From Pseudomonadota bacterium (GTDB lineage: Bacteria > Pseudomonadota > Alphaproteobacteria > Rhizobiales > Phreatobacteraceae), in assembly GCA_020161695.1 (NCBI GenBank), contig JAIUOO010000008.1, positions 62,001 to 126,000 on the forward strand: 64,000 bases of DNA, in the 5' to 3' direction. A program made the position numbers and the translations under genes. This document shows, one piece after another, positions 17,173 to 26,516 of the stretch. Each line of letters starts with the position of its first letter. Position 1 is the first letter of the stretch. The notes beneath the pieces are model-generated. The model was given only the letters and a program-made list of their open reading frames with translations, did no database searches and was not told the DNA's origin.

Positions 17173-17559
17173 ATGGCAGCGGCACGGCTTGCGGCCGGAT
17201 TGGCCCTTGTCACGCTATCGGCGGCGCCCGCGACGGCAGGCCCATTGCCATTCCCGGACGGAACCTACGTGACCGATCCTGGTCTCTGTCGCATGACCGA
17301 TCGCCAGCGCAGCGACCGCTACAGCGACGAACTCGTCCTGATGGTGCGTCACATTGAGGGCAACCGACTGACCGACGGCTACGAGATGGTCTGCACCGTG
17401 CTGTCAGCCCAGGTGAATGGCAACAGCGTGCGCTACCGCACGCGCTGCAATATGGAAGGGCGCTGGGAAACTGCCACGGGAACGATGACGCGCCTCAGTG
17501 AGACCAGCTTCCGCATTGGCACCCGGACCTTTCGGTCCTGCGGTCGCCTCGCCCGCTGA
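17173..17559 (+). CDS. Small secreted protein of unknown function
   Basis: 128 residues. A perfect AGGAGG lies 6 bases before the ATG at 17173, which sets the start; a much longer frame upstream is not plausible. A signal peptide (about 1-22, ending ATAGP) is followed by a compact domain with four cysteines (in PGLCRM, EMVCTV, TRCNM and RSCGR) that may form two disulfides in the periplasm. There are beta-strand-like alternations and no known catalytic motif. It is divergent from gdx, and its 3' end faces the GNAT gene. Confidence 0.7.
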   Translation: MAAARLAAGLALVTLSAAPATAGPLPFPDGTYVTDPGLCRMTDRQRSDRYSDELVLMVRHIEGNRLTDGYEMVCTVLSAQVNGNSVRYRTRCNMEGRWETATGTMTRLSETSFRIGTRTFRSCGRLAR

Positions 17560-17596
17560 GCGGCGCGGCGGCGCCTCCCCGCGGAACTGAACTGCG

Positions 17597-18022
17597 TCAG
17601 AGATCGTAGAGATAGAAGGCGAAGGTCTCCTCCTCCCTCGGCTGCAACCTCTTGTAAAGCGCCCTCGCCGGCAGGTTATCCGGCTCCGTGCCGACCCAGG
17701 CCTCCGTGCAACCGCGTTCGCGGCCAATGGCCATGACGGCCTCGACCAATCGGCGGCCGATCCCTTGTCTCTGCAGCGCTGGCGTCACGCCGAGATTGTC
17801 GATGTAGAGCTCGGTCGGCAGGTCCGGATGGCGATGGACGACCCCCGCAACCTGCCCGACGATCACACCGTCCGAGATCGCGAGCACCATCAGGTGCTCC
17901 GGCGAGGCCAGATAGGCGGCGAGCCGCTCTGGCACCACCGGCCCGTCGAAGACATCGGGCGCGACGCGCGCGAACAGGCCGGCATCGGCCGGTCCGACTG
18001 CGCGCAGGACGACCTCAGCCAC
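17597..18022 (-). CDS. GNAT family N-acetyltransferase
   Basis: 141 residues. GNAT fold with the acetyl-CoA motif A at [21 protein letters not shown] (Q/R-x-x-G-x-G/A) preceded by the strand ELYIDN; the C-terminal ALYKRL motif is also typical. The substrate is unknown; weak resemblance to aminoglycoside acetyltransferases should not be read as resistance. The start is GTG at 18020-18022, which overlaps the proS stop by 8 bases, so translation is probably coupled to proS. Confidence 0.8.
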   Translation of the reverse strand: MAEVVLRAVGPADAGLFARVAPDVFDGPVVPERLAAYLASPEHLMVLAISDGVIVGQVAGVVHRHPDLPTELYIDNLGVTPALQRQGIGRRLVEAVMAIGRERGCTEAWVGTEPDNLPARALYKRLQPREEETFAFYLYDL

Positions 18023-19340
18023 CCGTCACGCGGGCGATCACATCGCCGGCCGCCAGCATCTCGCGGTCTCCAGTAGCGCGCACCTTCAGCTCGACCTTGC
18101 CCTCGGCGAGGCTGCGCGGCCCGATCATCACCTGATAGGGGATGCCGATGAGATCGGCGGTAGCGAATTTCGCGCCGGGGCGGTCGTCGCGGTCGTCGTA
18201 GAGCACGTCGATGCCCTTCGCCCCCAGCGCGCGATAGAGCTCCTCGCAGGCCGCGTCGCAGGCGCTGTCGCCCTGCTTGAGGTTGAGAAGCGCCACCGTG
18301 AAGGGCGCGACCGCCGCAGGCCACCGGATCCCGGCCTCGTCATGGCTGGCCTCGATGATGGCAGCGACCACGCGCGACGGCCCGATGCCGTAGGAGCCCA
18401 TGTGGACCGGCACCGGCTTGCCGTCCGGCCCCTGCACGGTAGCGCCCATCGGATCGGAATATTTGGTGCCGAAATAGAAGATATGGCCGACCTCGATGCC
18501 GCGCGCCGAAACGCGGGAAGCCTCGGGAATCGCGTTGTAGGCGGCCTCGTCGTGCATCTCGTCGGTCGCCGCGTAGAGCGAGGTCCATTTGGACACCGCG
18601 CCCTTGATGCCGGCGACATCGTCGAAATTCGTGTCGGCGGGCGGCACGGCGAAATCGAGATAGTCCTTGTGGCAATAGACCTGGCTCTCGCCGGTATCGG
18701 CCAGGATGATGAACTCGTGGGACAGGTCGCCGCCAATCGGACCGGTATCGGCACGCATCGGGATCGACTTCAGGCCGAGCCGGTCGAAGGTGCGGAGGTA
18801 AGCGACGAACATCTTGTTGTAGGCGTGGACCGCGCCTTCCTTGTCGAGGTCGAAGGAATAGGCGTCCTTCATCAGGAACTCGCGCGAGCGCATGGTGCCA
18901 AAGCGCGGACGCACCTCGTCCCGGAACTTCCACTGGATGTGGTAGAGGTTCAGCGGCAGGTCCTTGTAGCTCTTCACATAGGCCCGGAAGATCTCGGTGA
19001 TCATCTCCTCGTTGGTGGGCCCGAACAGCATCTCGCGCTCGTGGCGGTCGCGGATGCGCAGCATTTCCTTGCCGTAGGCGTCGTAGCGGCCGCTTTCGCG
19101 CCACAGGTCCGCGGACTGGATGGTCGGCATGAGCAGCTCGACGGCGCCAGAGCGGTCCTGCTCCTCGCGGATCACCTTCTGCACCTTGTTGAGCACCCGC
19201 AGGCCGAGCGGCAGCCAGGCATAGATGCCCGCCGATTCCTGCCGCACCATGCCGGCACGCAGCATGAGACGGTGGGAGACGATCTCGGCTTCCTTCGGCG
19301 TCTCGCGCAGAATGGGCAGGAAGTAGCGGGACAGACGCAT
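18015..19340 (-). CDS. proS: Prolyl-tRNA synthetase (short, alphaproteobacterial type)
   Basis: 441 residues. Charges tRNA-Pro. Class II motifs are visible: motif 1 around [14 protein letters not shown], motif 2 around [26 protein letters not shown] (two parts) and motif 3 near [11 protein letters not shown]. Length fits the bacterial form lacking the INS editing insertion found in the 570-residue E. coli enzyme, so Ala-tRNA-Pro clearing must rely on trans factors. The start is placed at [10 protein letters not shown] (19338-19340); the 27-residue upstream extension is Pro-rich and non-conserved. Divergent from the second GNAT gene. Confidence 0.95.
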   Translation of the reverse strand: MRLSRYFLPILRETPKEAEIVSHRLMLRAGMVRQESAGIYAWLPLGLRVLNKVQKVIREEQDRSGAVELLMPTIQSADLWRESGRYDAYGKEMLRIRDRHEREMLFGPTNEEMITEIFRAYVKSYKDLPLNLYHIQWKFRDEVRPRFGTMRSREFLMKDAYSFDLDKEGAVHAYNKMFVAYLRTFDRLGLKSIPMRADTGPIGGDLSHEFIILADTGESQVYCHKDYLDFAVPPADTNFDDVAGIKGAVSKWTSLYAATDEMHDEAAYNAIPEASRVSARGIEVGHIFYFGTKYSDPMGATVQGPDGKPVPVHMGSYGIGPSRVVAAIIEASHDEAGIRWPAAVAPFTVALLNLKQGDSACDAACEELYRALGAKGIDVLYDDRDDRPGAKFATADLIGIPYQVMIGPRSLAEGKVELKVRATGDREMLAAGDVIARVTGG

Positions 19341-19450
19341 CGGAACCTCGGGCGGGGAAGGCGGCGGCCACGGCTGCGGCGCGGGAGGGCGGAATTGACC
19401 TTTTTTCTCCGGCCGAGGCAAGCCGGAACCATGGCGGAAGCAGGGAAATC

Positions 19451-19933
19451 ATGACGTCGCAGGGGAGCATCGTCGTTCGCGGCTACAGGCCGGCCGATCT
19501 CGACGATCTGATCGCGATCTTCACCGCCGCGGTTCGCGAGACAGCCGGTCGCGACTACACGCGTGCCCAGGCGCGCGCGTGGGCGCCCGACGCACCCGAC
19601 CGCACCGCATGGGCCGCGCGCCGTGCGAGTCGTCCGACCTACGTCGCCGAGATCGGCTGCGTCGCGGCCGGCTTCTCCGACCTCGAACCCGACGGCCACA
19701 TCGACATGATGTTCGTCCATCCGCACCATCAGGGCCGCGGCGTCGCGGCTGCCCTGCTTCGTCACGTCGAGGCACAGGCCCGCATGATCAACCTGCCCCG
19801 CCTCTTCACCGAGGCAAGCCTGACCGCGCGGCCGTTCTTCGCTCGCCACGGCTTCACGGTGGTCGCCGAACAGCAGGTGCCGCTGCGGGGCGAAGTGCTG
19901 ACCAATTTCCGGATGGAGAAGCGCCTGGCCTGA
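19451..19933 (+). CDS. GNAT family N-acetyltransferase (YafP-like)
   Basis: 160 residues. Acetyl-CoA binding motif in MMFVHPHHQGRGVAAALLRH (about 85-105) and the C-terminal TARPFFARHGFTVV segment place it in the YafP-like branch of GNAT enzymes. Substrate unknown. It is divergent from proS, with AGGGA before the ATG at 19451. It ends 38 bases before a strong hairpin terminator at 19971-20000. Confidence 0.82.
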   Translation: MTSQGSIVVRGYRPADLDDLIAIFTAAVRETAGRDYTRAQARAWAPDAPDRTAWAARRASRPTYVAEIGCVAAGFSDLEPDGHIDMMFVHPHHQGRGVAAALLRHVEAQARMINLPRLFTEASLTARPFFARHGFTVVAEQQVPLRGEVLTNFRMEKRLA

Positions 19934-19970
19934 CGCGACCGGGCAGTGATGGTCGGAGGCGCAAAAAAAG

Positions 19971-20000
19971 AAAAGGCGGGATCGGATGATCCCGCCTTTT
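19971..20000. terminator. Strong terminator, best matched to minus-strand transcription
   Basis: A 13-bp stem (AAAAGGCGGGATC / GATCCCGCCTTTT, loop GGAT). On the minus strand it is followed by a long T-run (CTTTTTTTGC), on the plus strand only by TTTT. So it ends the plus-strand GNAT gene, but is a still better terminator for a transcript coming from the right. Confidence 0.92.
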
Positions 20001-20172
20001 CCAGGCAATGCTTCGGAAATCGATGTCGCGGAAGTCGCGCCTGTCGTCCCCGTTGTTGTAACCCTCGATTGCACCCCGACGGGGTGCCTTCTCAGGGGTC
20101 TTCCTCCCAAGACCTGAGCCACGAGACCTTGCTTCGTCGTTTGAAGGCGGCCTCTTTCTTGCAGCAAAAGGA
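19971..20172 (-). ncRNA. Candidate structured small RNA, family not identified
   Basis: The 303-base gap between the GNAT gene and DUF1467 has no credible ORF but dense secondary structure on the minus strand. Inside it: a hairpin CTCAGG/CCTGAG (20086-20118 region), a perfect 7-bp stem GCACCCC-GTC-GGGGTGC (20070-20088 region), flanking CTCG/CGAG that could close a three-way junction, and CAGGC/GCCTG near the 3' end, followed by a strong T-run terminator. The 5' side has a TTGGTG...TCTAGC pair (20174-20203) as a possible promoter. Ends are approximate. 6S RNA was considered (the GGGTTACA stretch and long-range CCTTTT/AAAAGG pairing are suggestive) but not established; it could instead be a structured 3' UTR of the DUF1467 operon. 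Confidence 0.5.
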
Positions 20173-20303
20173 CGCTAGACGACGGAAAATGGTTTGTCAC
20201 CAAGTTGGGCAGTCATTGGCGAAAAAAAGTGCAGCGACAGGCCTCCGGGAGAATACGTAGCTCCCCTTGCGCCCTGCCGCATTCTGACAATGCCTTGCGA
20301 CAA

Positions 20304-20576
20304 TCAGAGTTTGGGGCCGCGCGGCAGCAGCGGGATGTCGTCCAGCGTGATGAAACCGGTGGTGTAGTTCACGTAGTAGAGCGCGAAGAGAACGCCGGCC
20401 ACGATGGTCGTCCAGATCACCTTGCGCAGCATACGCGGCTGGTGCGGCGCTCCGTGTTCCGTGCCTTGCGTCACGTCGCCCGCTTCGATCTGGGAGCGGA
20501 CGCCGAACGGCAGGGCGGCGAACAGGACCAGCCACCAGATGATGAAGTAGATCGCGATGGACGCGCCCCAGCTCAT
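20304..20576 (-). CDS. DUF1467 family membrane protein
   Basis: 90 residues with two membrane helices: an N-terminal one with IAIYFIIWWLVLFAALPFGV and a second about 53-75. The WWLVLFAALPFGVRSQ signature is typical of the DUF1467 family, small alphaproteobacterial proteins of unknown role. It overlaps mce by four bases (20573-20576) and ends the run starting at nuoA. The constant association with mce and proS in this group is known, but no function has been assigned. Confidence 0.88.
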   Translation of the reverse strand: MSWGASIAIYFIIWWLVLFAALPFGVRSQIEAGDVTQGTEHGAPHQPRMLRKVIWTTIVAGVLFALYYVNYTTGFITLDDIPLLPRGPKL

Positions 20577-20977
20577 GCCTGTTCGAGCTCCACCAGCGTG
20601 CCGTTGAAGTCCTTCGGATGCAGGAACAGCACCGGCTTGTCGTGGGCGCCGATCTTCGGATTGCCGTCGCCGAGAACGCGCGCTCCTTGCGCCTTCAGGT
20701 GGTCGCGCGCCGCGAGGATGTCGTCCACCTCGTAGCAGACGTGGTGGATGCCGCCATCGGGGTTCTTGTCGAGGAACTTGGCGATCGGGCTGTCAGCACC
20801 GAGCGGCTGCAGGAACTCGATCTTGGTGTTGGGCAGTTCGACGAAGACGACGGTCACGCCATGCGCCGGCTGGTCGACCGGCGGGGTCACCCTGGCGCCC
20901 AGCGTGTCGCGATAGAGCGCGCTCGCCTTCTCGATGTCGCGCACGGCGATGGCGACGTGGTTGAGGCGTCCGATCAT
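20573..20977 (-). CDS. mce: Methylmalonyl-CoA epimerase
   Basis: 134 residues, vicinal-oxygen-chelate fold. Interconverts (R)- and (S)-methylmalonyl-CoA in propionate metabolism. Metal-ligand positions are visible: His near the start (RLNHVAIAVRD), His-His in GGIHHVCYEVDD, and the C-terminal Glu in GTLVELEQA. Length is normal. It follows rnj by 37 bases and overlaps DUF1467. Propionyl-CoA carboxylase and the mutase are not in the window. Confidence 0.93.
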   Translation of the reverse strand: MIGRLNHVAIAVRDIEKASALYRDTLGARVTPPVDQPAHGVTVVFVELPNTKIEFLQPLGADSPIAKFLDKNPDGGIHHVCYEVDDILAARDHLKAQGARVLGDGNPKIGAHDKPVLFLHPKDFNGTLVELEQA

Positions 20978-21014
20978 GGCTGGCTCCGGCGGTCCGAGAA
21001 AATATCTGGCGGCC

Positions 21015-22766
21015 TTATACCGTCACCACCAGCACATGGCACATCGGCTTTTTGCCCCATCGTGCATTGAGCGTGCCGCGGATGGCGCGGGTGACGCTCT
21101 CGGCGACGGCATCGGGGTCGCGCCGCCGCGCCTTGGGCAGGCCTTCGACGCAGTCCAGCACGGTTTCCTCGACGAGTTCGGCGAGGTCGTCGCCCATCGC
21201 GTCCTGCTCGGGCACGCCGGCCATGTCCATCTGGATGTCGCCGACCACGACGCCGCGCTCGTCCATGGCGATGGCCACCGAAACGATGCCCGCGAAGGAC
21301 AGCTTGCGGCGCTCCGGCACGACCCGGCTCGCTTCCTCGATCAGCAGGTAGCCGTCCTTGAACAGCCGCGCGGCCGGCAGCGTGTCCACGACGTCGGGCT
21401 CACCGGGAGCCAGGCGGATCATGTCGCCGTCATTGGCCAGGATCACTTCCTTGACGCCCATGCGCTTCGCCAGCGCCGCATGCTCGGCCATGTGGTAGGG
21501 CTCGCCATGCACCGGCACGGCGATCTGCGGCCGCACCCAATTGTACATCTGCTCCATCTCGCCGCGACGCGGATGGCCGGAGACATGAACCAGCGCATCG
21601 CGGTCGGTGATGATCTGCACGCCCTGCTTGACCAGCCCGTTGACGATGGCGCCGACCGCCTTCTCGTTGCCGGGAATGGTGCGCGAGGAGAAGACCACGG
21701 TATCGCCGGGGGCCAGCGTCACTTCGGGATGGTCGTCGTTAGCGACGCGCGCCAGCGCGGCGCGCGGCTCGCCCTGGCTGCCGGTGAGCACCGCCACGAC
21801 CTTGTCGCGCGGCAGGTAGCCATAGGATTCGACGGAGACGAAGGGAGGAATGCCCTCCAGCATGCCCTGCTCGCGCGCGATGGTGATGACGCGCTCCATG
21901 GCGCGGCCGACCAGCACGACCTGCCGGTCCGCCCGCATCGCCGCCTGAGCGACCGCCCTGATGCGCCCGACATTGGAGGCGAAAGTGGTGACCGCCACCC
22001 TGCCCTTCGCCGCCGCGATGATCTTTTCGAGCTCCAGCGCGACATTGGCCTCCGAGGGCGACGAACCCTCACGGATCGCATTGGTGGAATCGCCGATCAT
22101 GGCGAGCACGCCGGCATCGCCCAGCGCCCGGAACCGCGCTTCATCGGTCTTCTCGCCGAGCACCGGGGTCGGGTCGATCTTCCAGTCACCGGTATGAACG
22201 ACCGTGCCGAGCGGCGAGGTGATGGCGAGTGCGGTCGATTCCGGGATCGAATGGGCCACCGAGATCATCTCGAAGGCGAAGGGGCCGAGTTCGACGCGCT
22301 CGCCCGGCCTGATCACGCGGATCGGGATCTTCGGCGCCCCCGCCTCCGACAGGCGCTTCGTCTCCAGCATCGCTGCGGCGAAAGGCGTGAGATAGATCGG
22401 GCAGCCGAGCCGCGGCCAGAGGTCGGCCACAGCGCCGATATGGTCCTCGTGCGCATGGGTGATGATCAGCGCGCGCAGGCGCTTCTTCTCGCCCTCGATG
22501 AACGAGGGGTCGGGCATGACGAGGTCGATGCCTGGCAGTTCCGGCCCCGCAAAAGCGACGCCGCAATCGACGGCGATCCAGTCTTTCTTCGCCGGCGTTC
22601 CATAGCCGTAGAGCGACAGGTTCATGCCGATTTCGCCAACGCCGCCGAGCGGGGCGAAGACGAACTCCTCGGCCGAACCGCGCGGCGCCTTGGGCCGCGC
22701 CTGCGGCTTGGAACCAGCATCCTTGGGGCCGGCCTCGTTGGTGCGAGGACGCTTGCCGCGTGCCAT
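21015..22766 (-). CDS. rnj: Ribonuclease J
   Basis: 583 residues. Metallo-beta-lactamase/beta-CASP ribonuclease with 5'-to-3' exo- and endonuclease activity in RNA decay and rRNA maturation. Zn motif THAHEDHIGA (HxHxDH), further ligands in HTGDWKID and the beta-CASP HVSGHPRRGEMEQM region are intact. The start at 22764-22766 (MARGKRPRTN) overlaps the birA stop by one base; the preceding 60 frame-open codons lie inside birA and are not family-like. The N-terminal 35 residues are basic and probably disordered. Confidence 0.95.
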   Translation of the reverse strand: MARGKRPRTNEAGPKDAGSKPQARPKAPRGSAEEFVFAPLGGVGEIGMNLSLYGYGTPAKKDWIAVDCGVAFAGPELPGIDLVMPDPSFIEGEKKRLRALIITHAHEDHIGAVADLWPRLGCPIYLTPFAAAMLETKRLSEAGAPKIPIRVIRPGERVELGPFAFEMISVAHSIPESTALAITSPLGTVVHTGDWKIDPTPVLGEKTDEARFRALGDAGVLAMIGDSTNAIREGSSPSEANVALELEKIIAAAKGRVAVTTFASNVGRIRAVAQAAMRADRQVVLVGRAMERVITIAREQGMLEGIPPFVSVESYGYLPRDKVVAVLTGSQGEPRAALARVANDDHPEVTLAPGDTVVFSSRTIPGNEKAVGAIVNGLVKQGVQIITDRDALVHVSGHPRRGEMEQMYNWVRPQIAVPVHGEPYHMAEHAALAKRMGVKEVILANDGDMIRLAPGEPDVVDTLPAARLFKDGYLLIEEASRVVPERRKLSFAGIVSVAIAMDERGVVVGDIQMDMAGVPEQDAMGDDLAELVEETVLDCVEGLPKARRRDPDAVAESVTRAIRGTLNARWGKKPMCHVLVVTV

Positions 22767-23539
22767 CAGTTGAGCGCTCCGGAGACGGCGGGTACGACCT
22801 CGCCGACATTGAGAAATTGCCGGCCGTCCGGCGTATCGAGAATCAAACGACCTTGCCCGTCGAGGCCGGCGAAAACACCCTCCATACGCTTGTCGTCGGC
22901 ACGCACCACCATGGGGCCGCCGAGCCCGTAGGCGCGGGCGAGCCATCCCGCGCGGATGGCGTCGAAGCCCTTGCCGCGGTTCCAGATGGCGAGCGCCGTC
23001 ACCATGGAACGGGTCAGCGCCGCGAACACCGCGTCGCGGCTGGCCGCGATGCCGGCGGCGGCAAGCGAGGTCGTCGGATAGGGCGTGTCAGCGGGATGAT
23101 GCGCCACATTGACACCGATGCCGATAACGGCCTGGGTCGCCTGCCCGCGCGTCGTCGCCTCGACGAGGATGCCGGCGAGTTTGGCACCATCGAGAAGGCC
23201 GTCATTCGGCCATTTCAGCCGGAAGCGCTCCTCGAGTTCCGGTGCGAGCGCCAGCAGCGCGTCGTCGAGCGCCAGTGCTGCCACGAAGCAGAGTTCGGCG
23301 ATGCGCGGCGCGGGGGCCGGGTCGGCGATCAGCAGCGATGCGAAGAGGTTGCCGGTCTCGGAGGTCCAGGCCCGCCCGCGGCGGCCGCGGCCGGCCGTCT
23401 GCCGGTCCGCTACAACCCATGTGGGCCGGGTCTCGCCTGCTGCGGCACGCGCCAGCGCGTCGGCATTGGTCGACCCGGTCTCGGCGAGATGGACCAGTTG
23501 AAAGCCTGCCGCCGTGGCGGTGTCGGAAAGCGCCGGCAC
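22766..23539 (-). CDS. birA: Biotin--[acetyl-CoA-carboxylase] ligase
   Basis: 257 residues. Attaches biotin to carboxylase carrier domains through biotinyl-AMP. Motifs: STNADA (substrate), GRGRRGRAW (adenylate loop), LKWPND and GIGVNV. It lacks the N-terminal winged-helix DNA-binding domain of E. coli BirA, so it is a ligase only, not a repressor. Only four bases separate it from nuoN; nuoN-birA-rnj is a conserved order in this group. Confidence 0.94.
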   Translation of the reverse strand: MPALSDTATAAGFQLVHLAETGSTNADALARAAAGETRPTWVVADRQTAGRGRRGRAWTSETGNLFASLLIADPAPAPRIAELCFVAALALDDALLALAPELEERFRLKWPNDGLLDGAKLAGILVEATTRGQATQAVIGIGVNVAHHPADTPYPTTSLAAAGIAASRDAVFAALTRSMVTALAIWNRGKGFDAIRAGWLARAYGLGGPMVVRADDKRMEGVFAGLDGQGRLILDTPDGRQFLNVGEVVPAVSGALN

Positions 23540-23543
23540 CAGA

Positions 23544-24983
23544 TCAGAACAGCGCGCGCGCAGCCGCTCCGGCCGCGGCGACCAGCGGCGCGGGATAGAG
23601 AACGAACAGCGTGTTGAACAGGGCCGAAGCGCCGAGCACCAGCTTCAGCTCGGTGCGAACCGGCGCGAAGGCCGGCTTCGGCTCGTCGAAATACATCAGC
23701 TTCACGATGCGCAGGTAGTAGTAGCAACCCACCACGCTCGCCAGCACGCCGATCACCGCCAGCGTGTAGAGCTTGGCCTCGATGGCCGCGGCGAAGACGT
23801 AGAACTTGGCGAAGAAGCCGGCGAGCGGCGGAATGCCGGCCAGCGAGAACAGCAGCGCGGCGAGCGCCGCCGCCATCATCGGATTGGTGCGCGACAGGCC
23901 GGCGAGGTCGTCGATGGTCTCGACCGGCTCGTCGCCGCGCCGCATCGCGATGATGCAGGCGAAGGTGCCGAGCGTCATGATCATGTAGATCGCGATATAG
24001 GCGGCCACGCCCTGCACGCCGTTGGCGGTGCCAGCGGCAAGACCGACCAGCGCGAAGCCCATATGGCCGATGGAGGAATAGGCCATCAGGCGCTTGATAT
24101 TGGTCTGGCCAATGGCGGCGAAGGCGCCGAGCAGCATGGAGCCGACCGAGATGAAGACCACGATCTGCTGCCACTGATGCGTGGCGCCCGGGAAGCCCGA
24201 GGCCATGGCCCGGCAGAAGATGGCGATGGCCGCTACCTTCGGCGCCGCCGCGAAGAAGGCGGTGACCGGCGTCGGCGCGCCTTCATAGACATCAGGCGTC
24301 CACATGTGGAACGGCACTGCCGAGACCTTGAAGGCGAGGCCCGCGATCAGGAAGACGAGGCCGAAGACGAGGCCGAGACCGACCGGACCAGCCTTCACCG
24401 CCGCCGCGATGCCGGCGAAGGACACCGTGCCGGTGAAGCCGTAGATCAGCGAGCAGCCATAGAGCAGCATGCCCGACGACAGCGCGCCGAGGACGAAATA
24501 TTTCAGGCCGGCCTCGGTCGACTTGGCATTGTCGCGATGGATCGAGGCAATGACGTAGAGCGCCAGCGACATGAGTTCGAGACCCATATAGAGCGCGATC
24601 AGGTCGTTGGCCGAGATCAGGATGCCCATGCCGGCGGTCGACAGCAGCACGAGGATCGGGAATTCGAACTTCTCGACCTTCTCCCGTCGGAGATAGTCCT
24701 GCGACAGGACCAGCGCCGCGGCGGCGCCCAGGAAGGCGAAGGCCTTCATGAAGCGCGCGAAGGCGTCGAACACGAAAGAGCCGCCGAAGGTCAGGCGCGG
24801 CGCACCACCGATGGTCATCACCGCGACGGCGGCGGCGATCAGCAGCACGACGGAGGCGAAGGTCACCGTCGCAGCGGAGCGCTCGCCGACGAAGACGCCG
24901 TACATCAGGAGCAGCATGGCGCCGCCCGCGAGCATCAGCTCGGGGATGGCGGGGACGAGATCGAGCAGCGGAGCGTTCATCAT
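23544..24983 (-). CDS. nuoN: NADH-quinone oxidoreductase subunit N
   Basis: 479 residues, about 14 membrane helices, one of three antiporter-like proton-pumping subunits in the membrane arm of complex I. Family marks: [13 protein letters not shown] (the Glu essential for pumping), [36 protein letters not shown] (key Lys and His) and [14 protein letters not shown]. Nine bases separate it from nuoM. Last nuo gene of the operon. Confidence 0.97.
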   Translation of the reverse strand: MMNAPLLDLVPAIPELMLAGGAMLLLMYGVFVGERSAATVTFASVVLLIAAAVAVMTIGGAPRLTFGGSFVFDAFARFMKAFAFLGAAAALVLSQDYLRREKVEKFEFPILVLLSTAGMGILISANDLIALYMGLELMSLALYVIASIHRDNAKSTEAGLKYFVLGALSSGMLLYGCSLIYGFTGTVSFAGIAAAVKAGPVGLGLVFGLVFLIAGLAFKVSAVPFHMWTPDVYEGAPTPVTAFFAAAPKVAAIAIFCRAMASGFPGATHQWQQIVVFISVGSMLLGAFAAIGQTNIKRLMAYSSIGHMGFALVGLAAGTANGVQGVAAYIAIYMIMTLGTFACIIAMRRGDEPVETIDDLAGLSRTNPMMAAALAALLFSLAGIPPLAGFFAKFYVFAAAIEAKLYTLAVIGVLASVVGCYYYLRIVKLMYFDEPKPAFAPVRTELKLVLGASALFNTLFVLYPAPLVAAAGAAARALF

Positions 24984-24992
24984 CGGCGTCCG

Positions 24993-26516
24993 TCAGCGCG
25001 GCGCGGCCGCTGCGGTCTTGCCCGCGGCGGCATTGGCCTGGTTGTAGGATTCGACCAGCGCATTGACCGCGACCTCGGAGGTCGAGAGCACCGGCTTCGG
25101 ATAGACGCCGAGCAGAATGGTCAGCACCACCAGCGGGGCGAGGATGGCGATTTCGCGGCGATCGACGTCGGCGATGGATTTCAGCGCCGGCTTGGTCAGT
25201 TCGCCCCAGATCACCTGCCAGTAGAGCCAAAGCGCGTAGCACGCCGAAAGGATCAGGCCGAAACAGGCGAGGAAAGCGACCTTGGTCGAAGCCTTAAACG
25301 TGCCGATCAGCGTCAGGAACTCGCCGACGAAGCCGGACGTGCCGGGCAGGCCGACATTGGCCATGGTGAAGATCATGAAGATGACCGCATAGACCGGCAT
25401 GCGGTTCACGAGGCCGCCATAGGCGGCGATCTCGCGGGTGTGCATGCGGTCGTAGACGACGCCGACGCAGAGGAACAGCGCCCCCGACACGATGCCGTGC
25501 GACACCATCTGGAACACCGCGCCCTGGATGCCCTCGGCATTGCCGGCGAAGATGCCCATGGTCACGAAGCCCATATGGGCGACGGACGAATAGGCGATCA
25601 GCTTCTTGATGTCCTCCTGCACCATCGCCACCAGCGAGGTGTAGACGATGGCGATCACCGACAGCGTGAACACGAAGGGCGCGAAGAACTGGCTCGCCTC
25701 CGGGAACATCGGCAGCGAGAAGCGCAGGAAGCCGTAGCCACCCATCTTCAGGAGCACGCCGGCAAGGATCACCGAGCCGGCCGTCGGCGCCTCGACGTGT
25801 GCGTCAGGCAGCCAGGTATGCACCGGCCACATCGGCATCTTCACCGCGAAAGAGGCGAAGAAGGCGATCCACAGCCAGAACTGCATGTCGCGCGAGAAGA
25901 CCGTCGGTCCCTGCTTGATCAGTTCGGCGATGTCGCTCGTCCCCGCCGTCCAGATCATCGCCATGATGGCCAGCAGCATCAGCACCGAGCCGAGCAGCGT
26001 GTAGAGGAAGAACTTGAACGAGGCGTAGATGCGCCGCTTGCCGCCCCAGATGCCGATGATCAGGAACATCGGGATGAGGCCGGCCTCGAAGAACAGGTAG
26101 AACAGCACGATATCCAGCGCGCAGAACACGCCGATCATCAGCGTCTCCAGCACGAGGAAGGCAACCATGTACTCCTTCACGCGCGTGTCGATCGCCTGCC
26201 AGGAGGCGAGGATGCAGAACGGCATGAGGAAGGTGGTCAGGATGATCAGCGGCAGCGAGATGCCGTCGATGCCCATCCGGTAGGAGATGACGCCGCCAAG
26301 CCAGTTCGCGCGCTCGACGAACTGGAACTCCGCCGTGCCCGGATTGAACAGCGCCACCGGGATCAGCGACAGGCCGAAGGTCACTGCGGTCGCGAACAGC
26401 GCGATCATGCGGATGTTGCGCTTCGCCGCGGCATCGTCGCCGCGCACCATCAGGATCAGCAGAGCGCCGAGCAGCGGCAGGAAAGTGATGATCGACAGGA
26501 TCGGAGCGTTGGACAT
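24993..26516 (-). CDS. nuoM: NADH-quinone oxidoreductase subunit M
   Basis: 507 residues, multi-helix antiporter-like subunit of the complex I membrane arm. [21 protein letters not shown] contains the conserved Glu; [30 protein letters not shown] carries the channel Lys. The ATG at 26514-26516 ([10 protein letters not shown]) overlaps the nuoL stop by one base; a longer frame to 26729 lies in nuoL and is rejected. The C-terminal [12 protein letters not shown] tail is low complexity. Confidence 0.97.
   Translation of the reverse strand: MSNAPILSIITFLPLLGALLILMVRGDDAAAKRNIRMIALFATAVTFGLSLIPVALFNPGTAEFQFVERANWLGGVISYRMGIDGISLPLIILTTFLMPFCILASWQAIDTRVKEYMVAFLVLETLMIGVFCALDIVLFYLFFEAGLIPMFLIIGIWGGKRRIYASFKFFLYTLLGSVLMLLAIMAMIWTAGTSDIAELIKQGPTVFSRDMQFWLWIAFFASFAVKMPMWPVHTWLPDAHVEAPTAGSVILAGVLLKMGGYGFLRFSLPMFPEASQFFAPFVFTLSVIAIVYTSLVAMVQEDIKKLIAYSSVAHMGFVTMGIFAGNAEGIQGAVFQMVSHGIVSGALFLCVGVVYDRMHTREIAAYGGLVNRMPVYAVIFMIFTMANVGLPGTSGFVGEFLTLIGTFKASTKVAFLACFGLILSACYALWLYWQVIWGELTKPALKSIADVDRREIAILAPLVVLTILLGVYPKPVLSTSEVAVNALVESYNQANAAAGKTAAAAPR

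Noticed and set aside
17597..18022. Aminoglycoside resistance acetyltransferase
   Set aside because: General GNAT motifs only; substrate class cannot be assigned from sequence.
19971..20172. Naming the RNA candidate as 6S RNA (ssrS)
   Set aside because: GGGTTACA and a possible long-range closing stem are suggestive, but the internal hairpin arrangement and neighbours (no zapA) do not match well enough; left unassigned.
19341..20203. Minus-strand extension of proS through the GNAT gene and the RNA region
   Set aside because: Low-complexity Thr/Ser/Gly sequence with no homology; proS starts at 19340, and the frame crosses a strong terminator.
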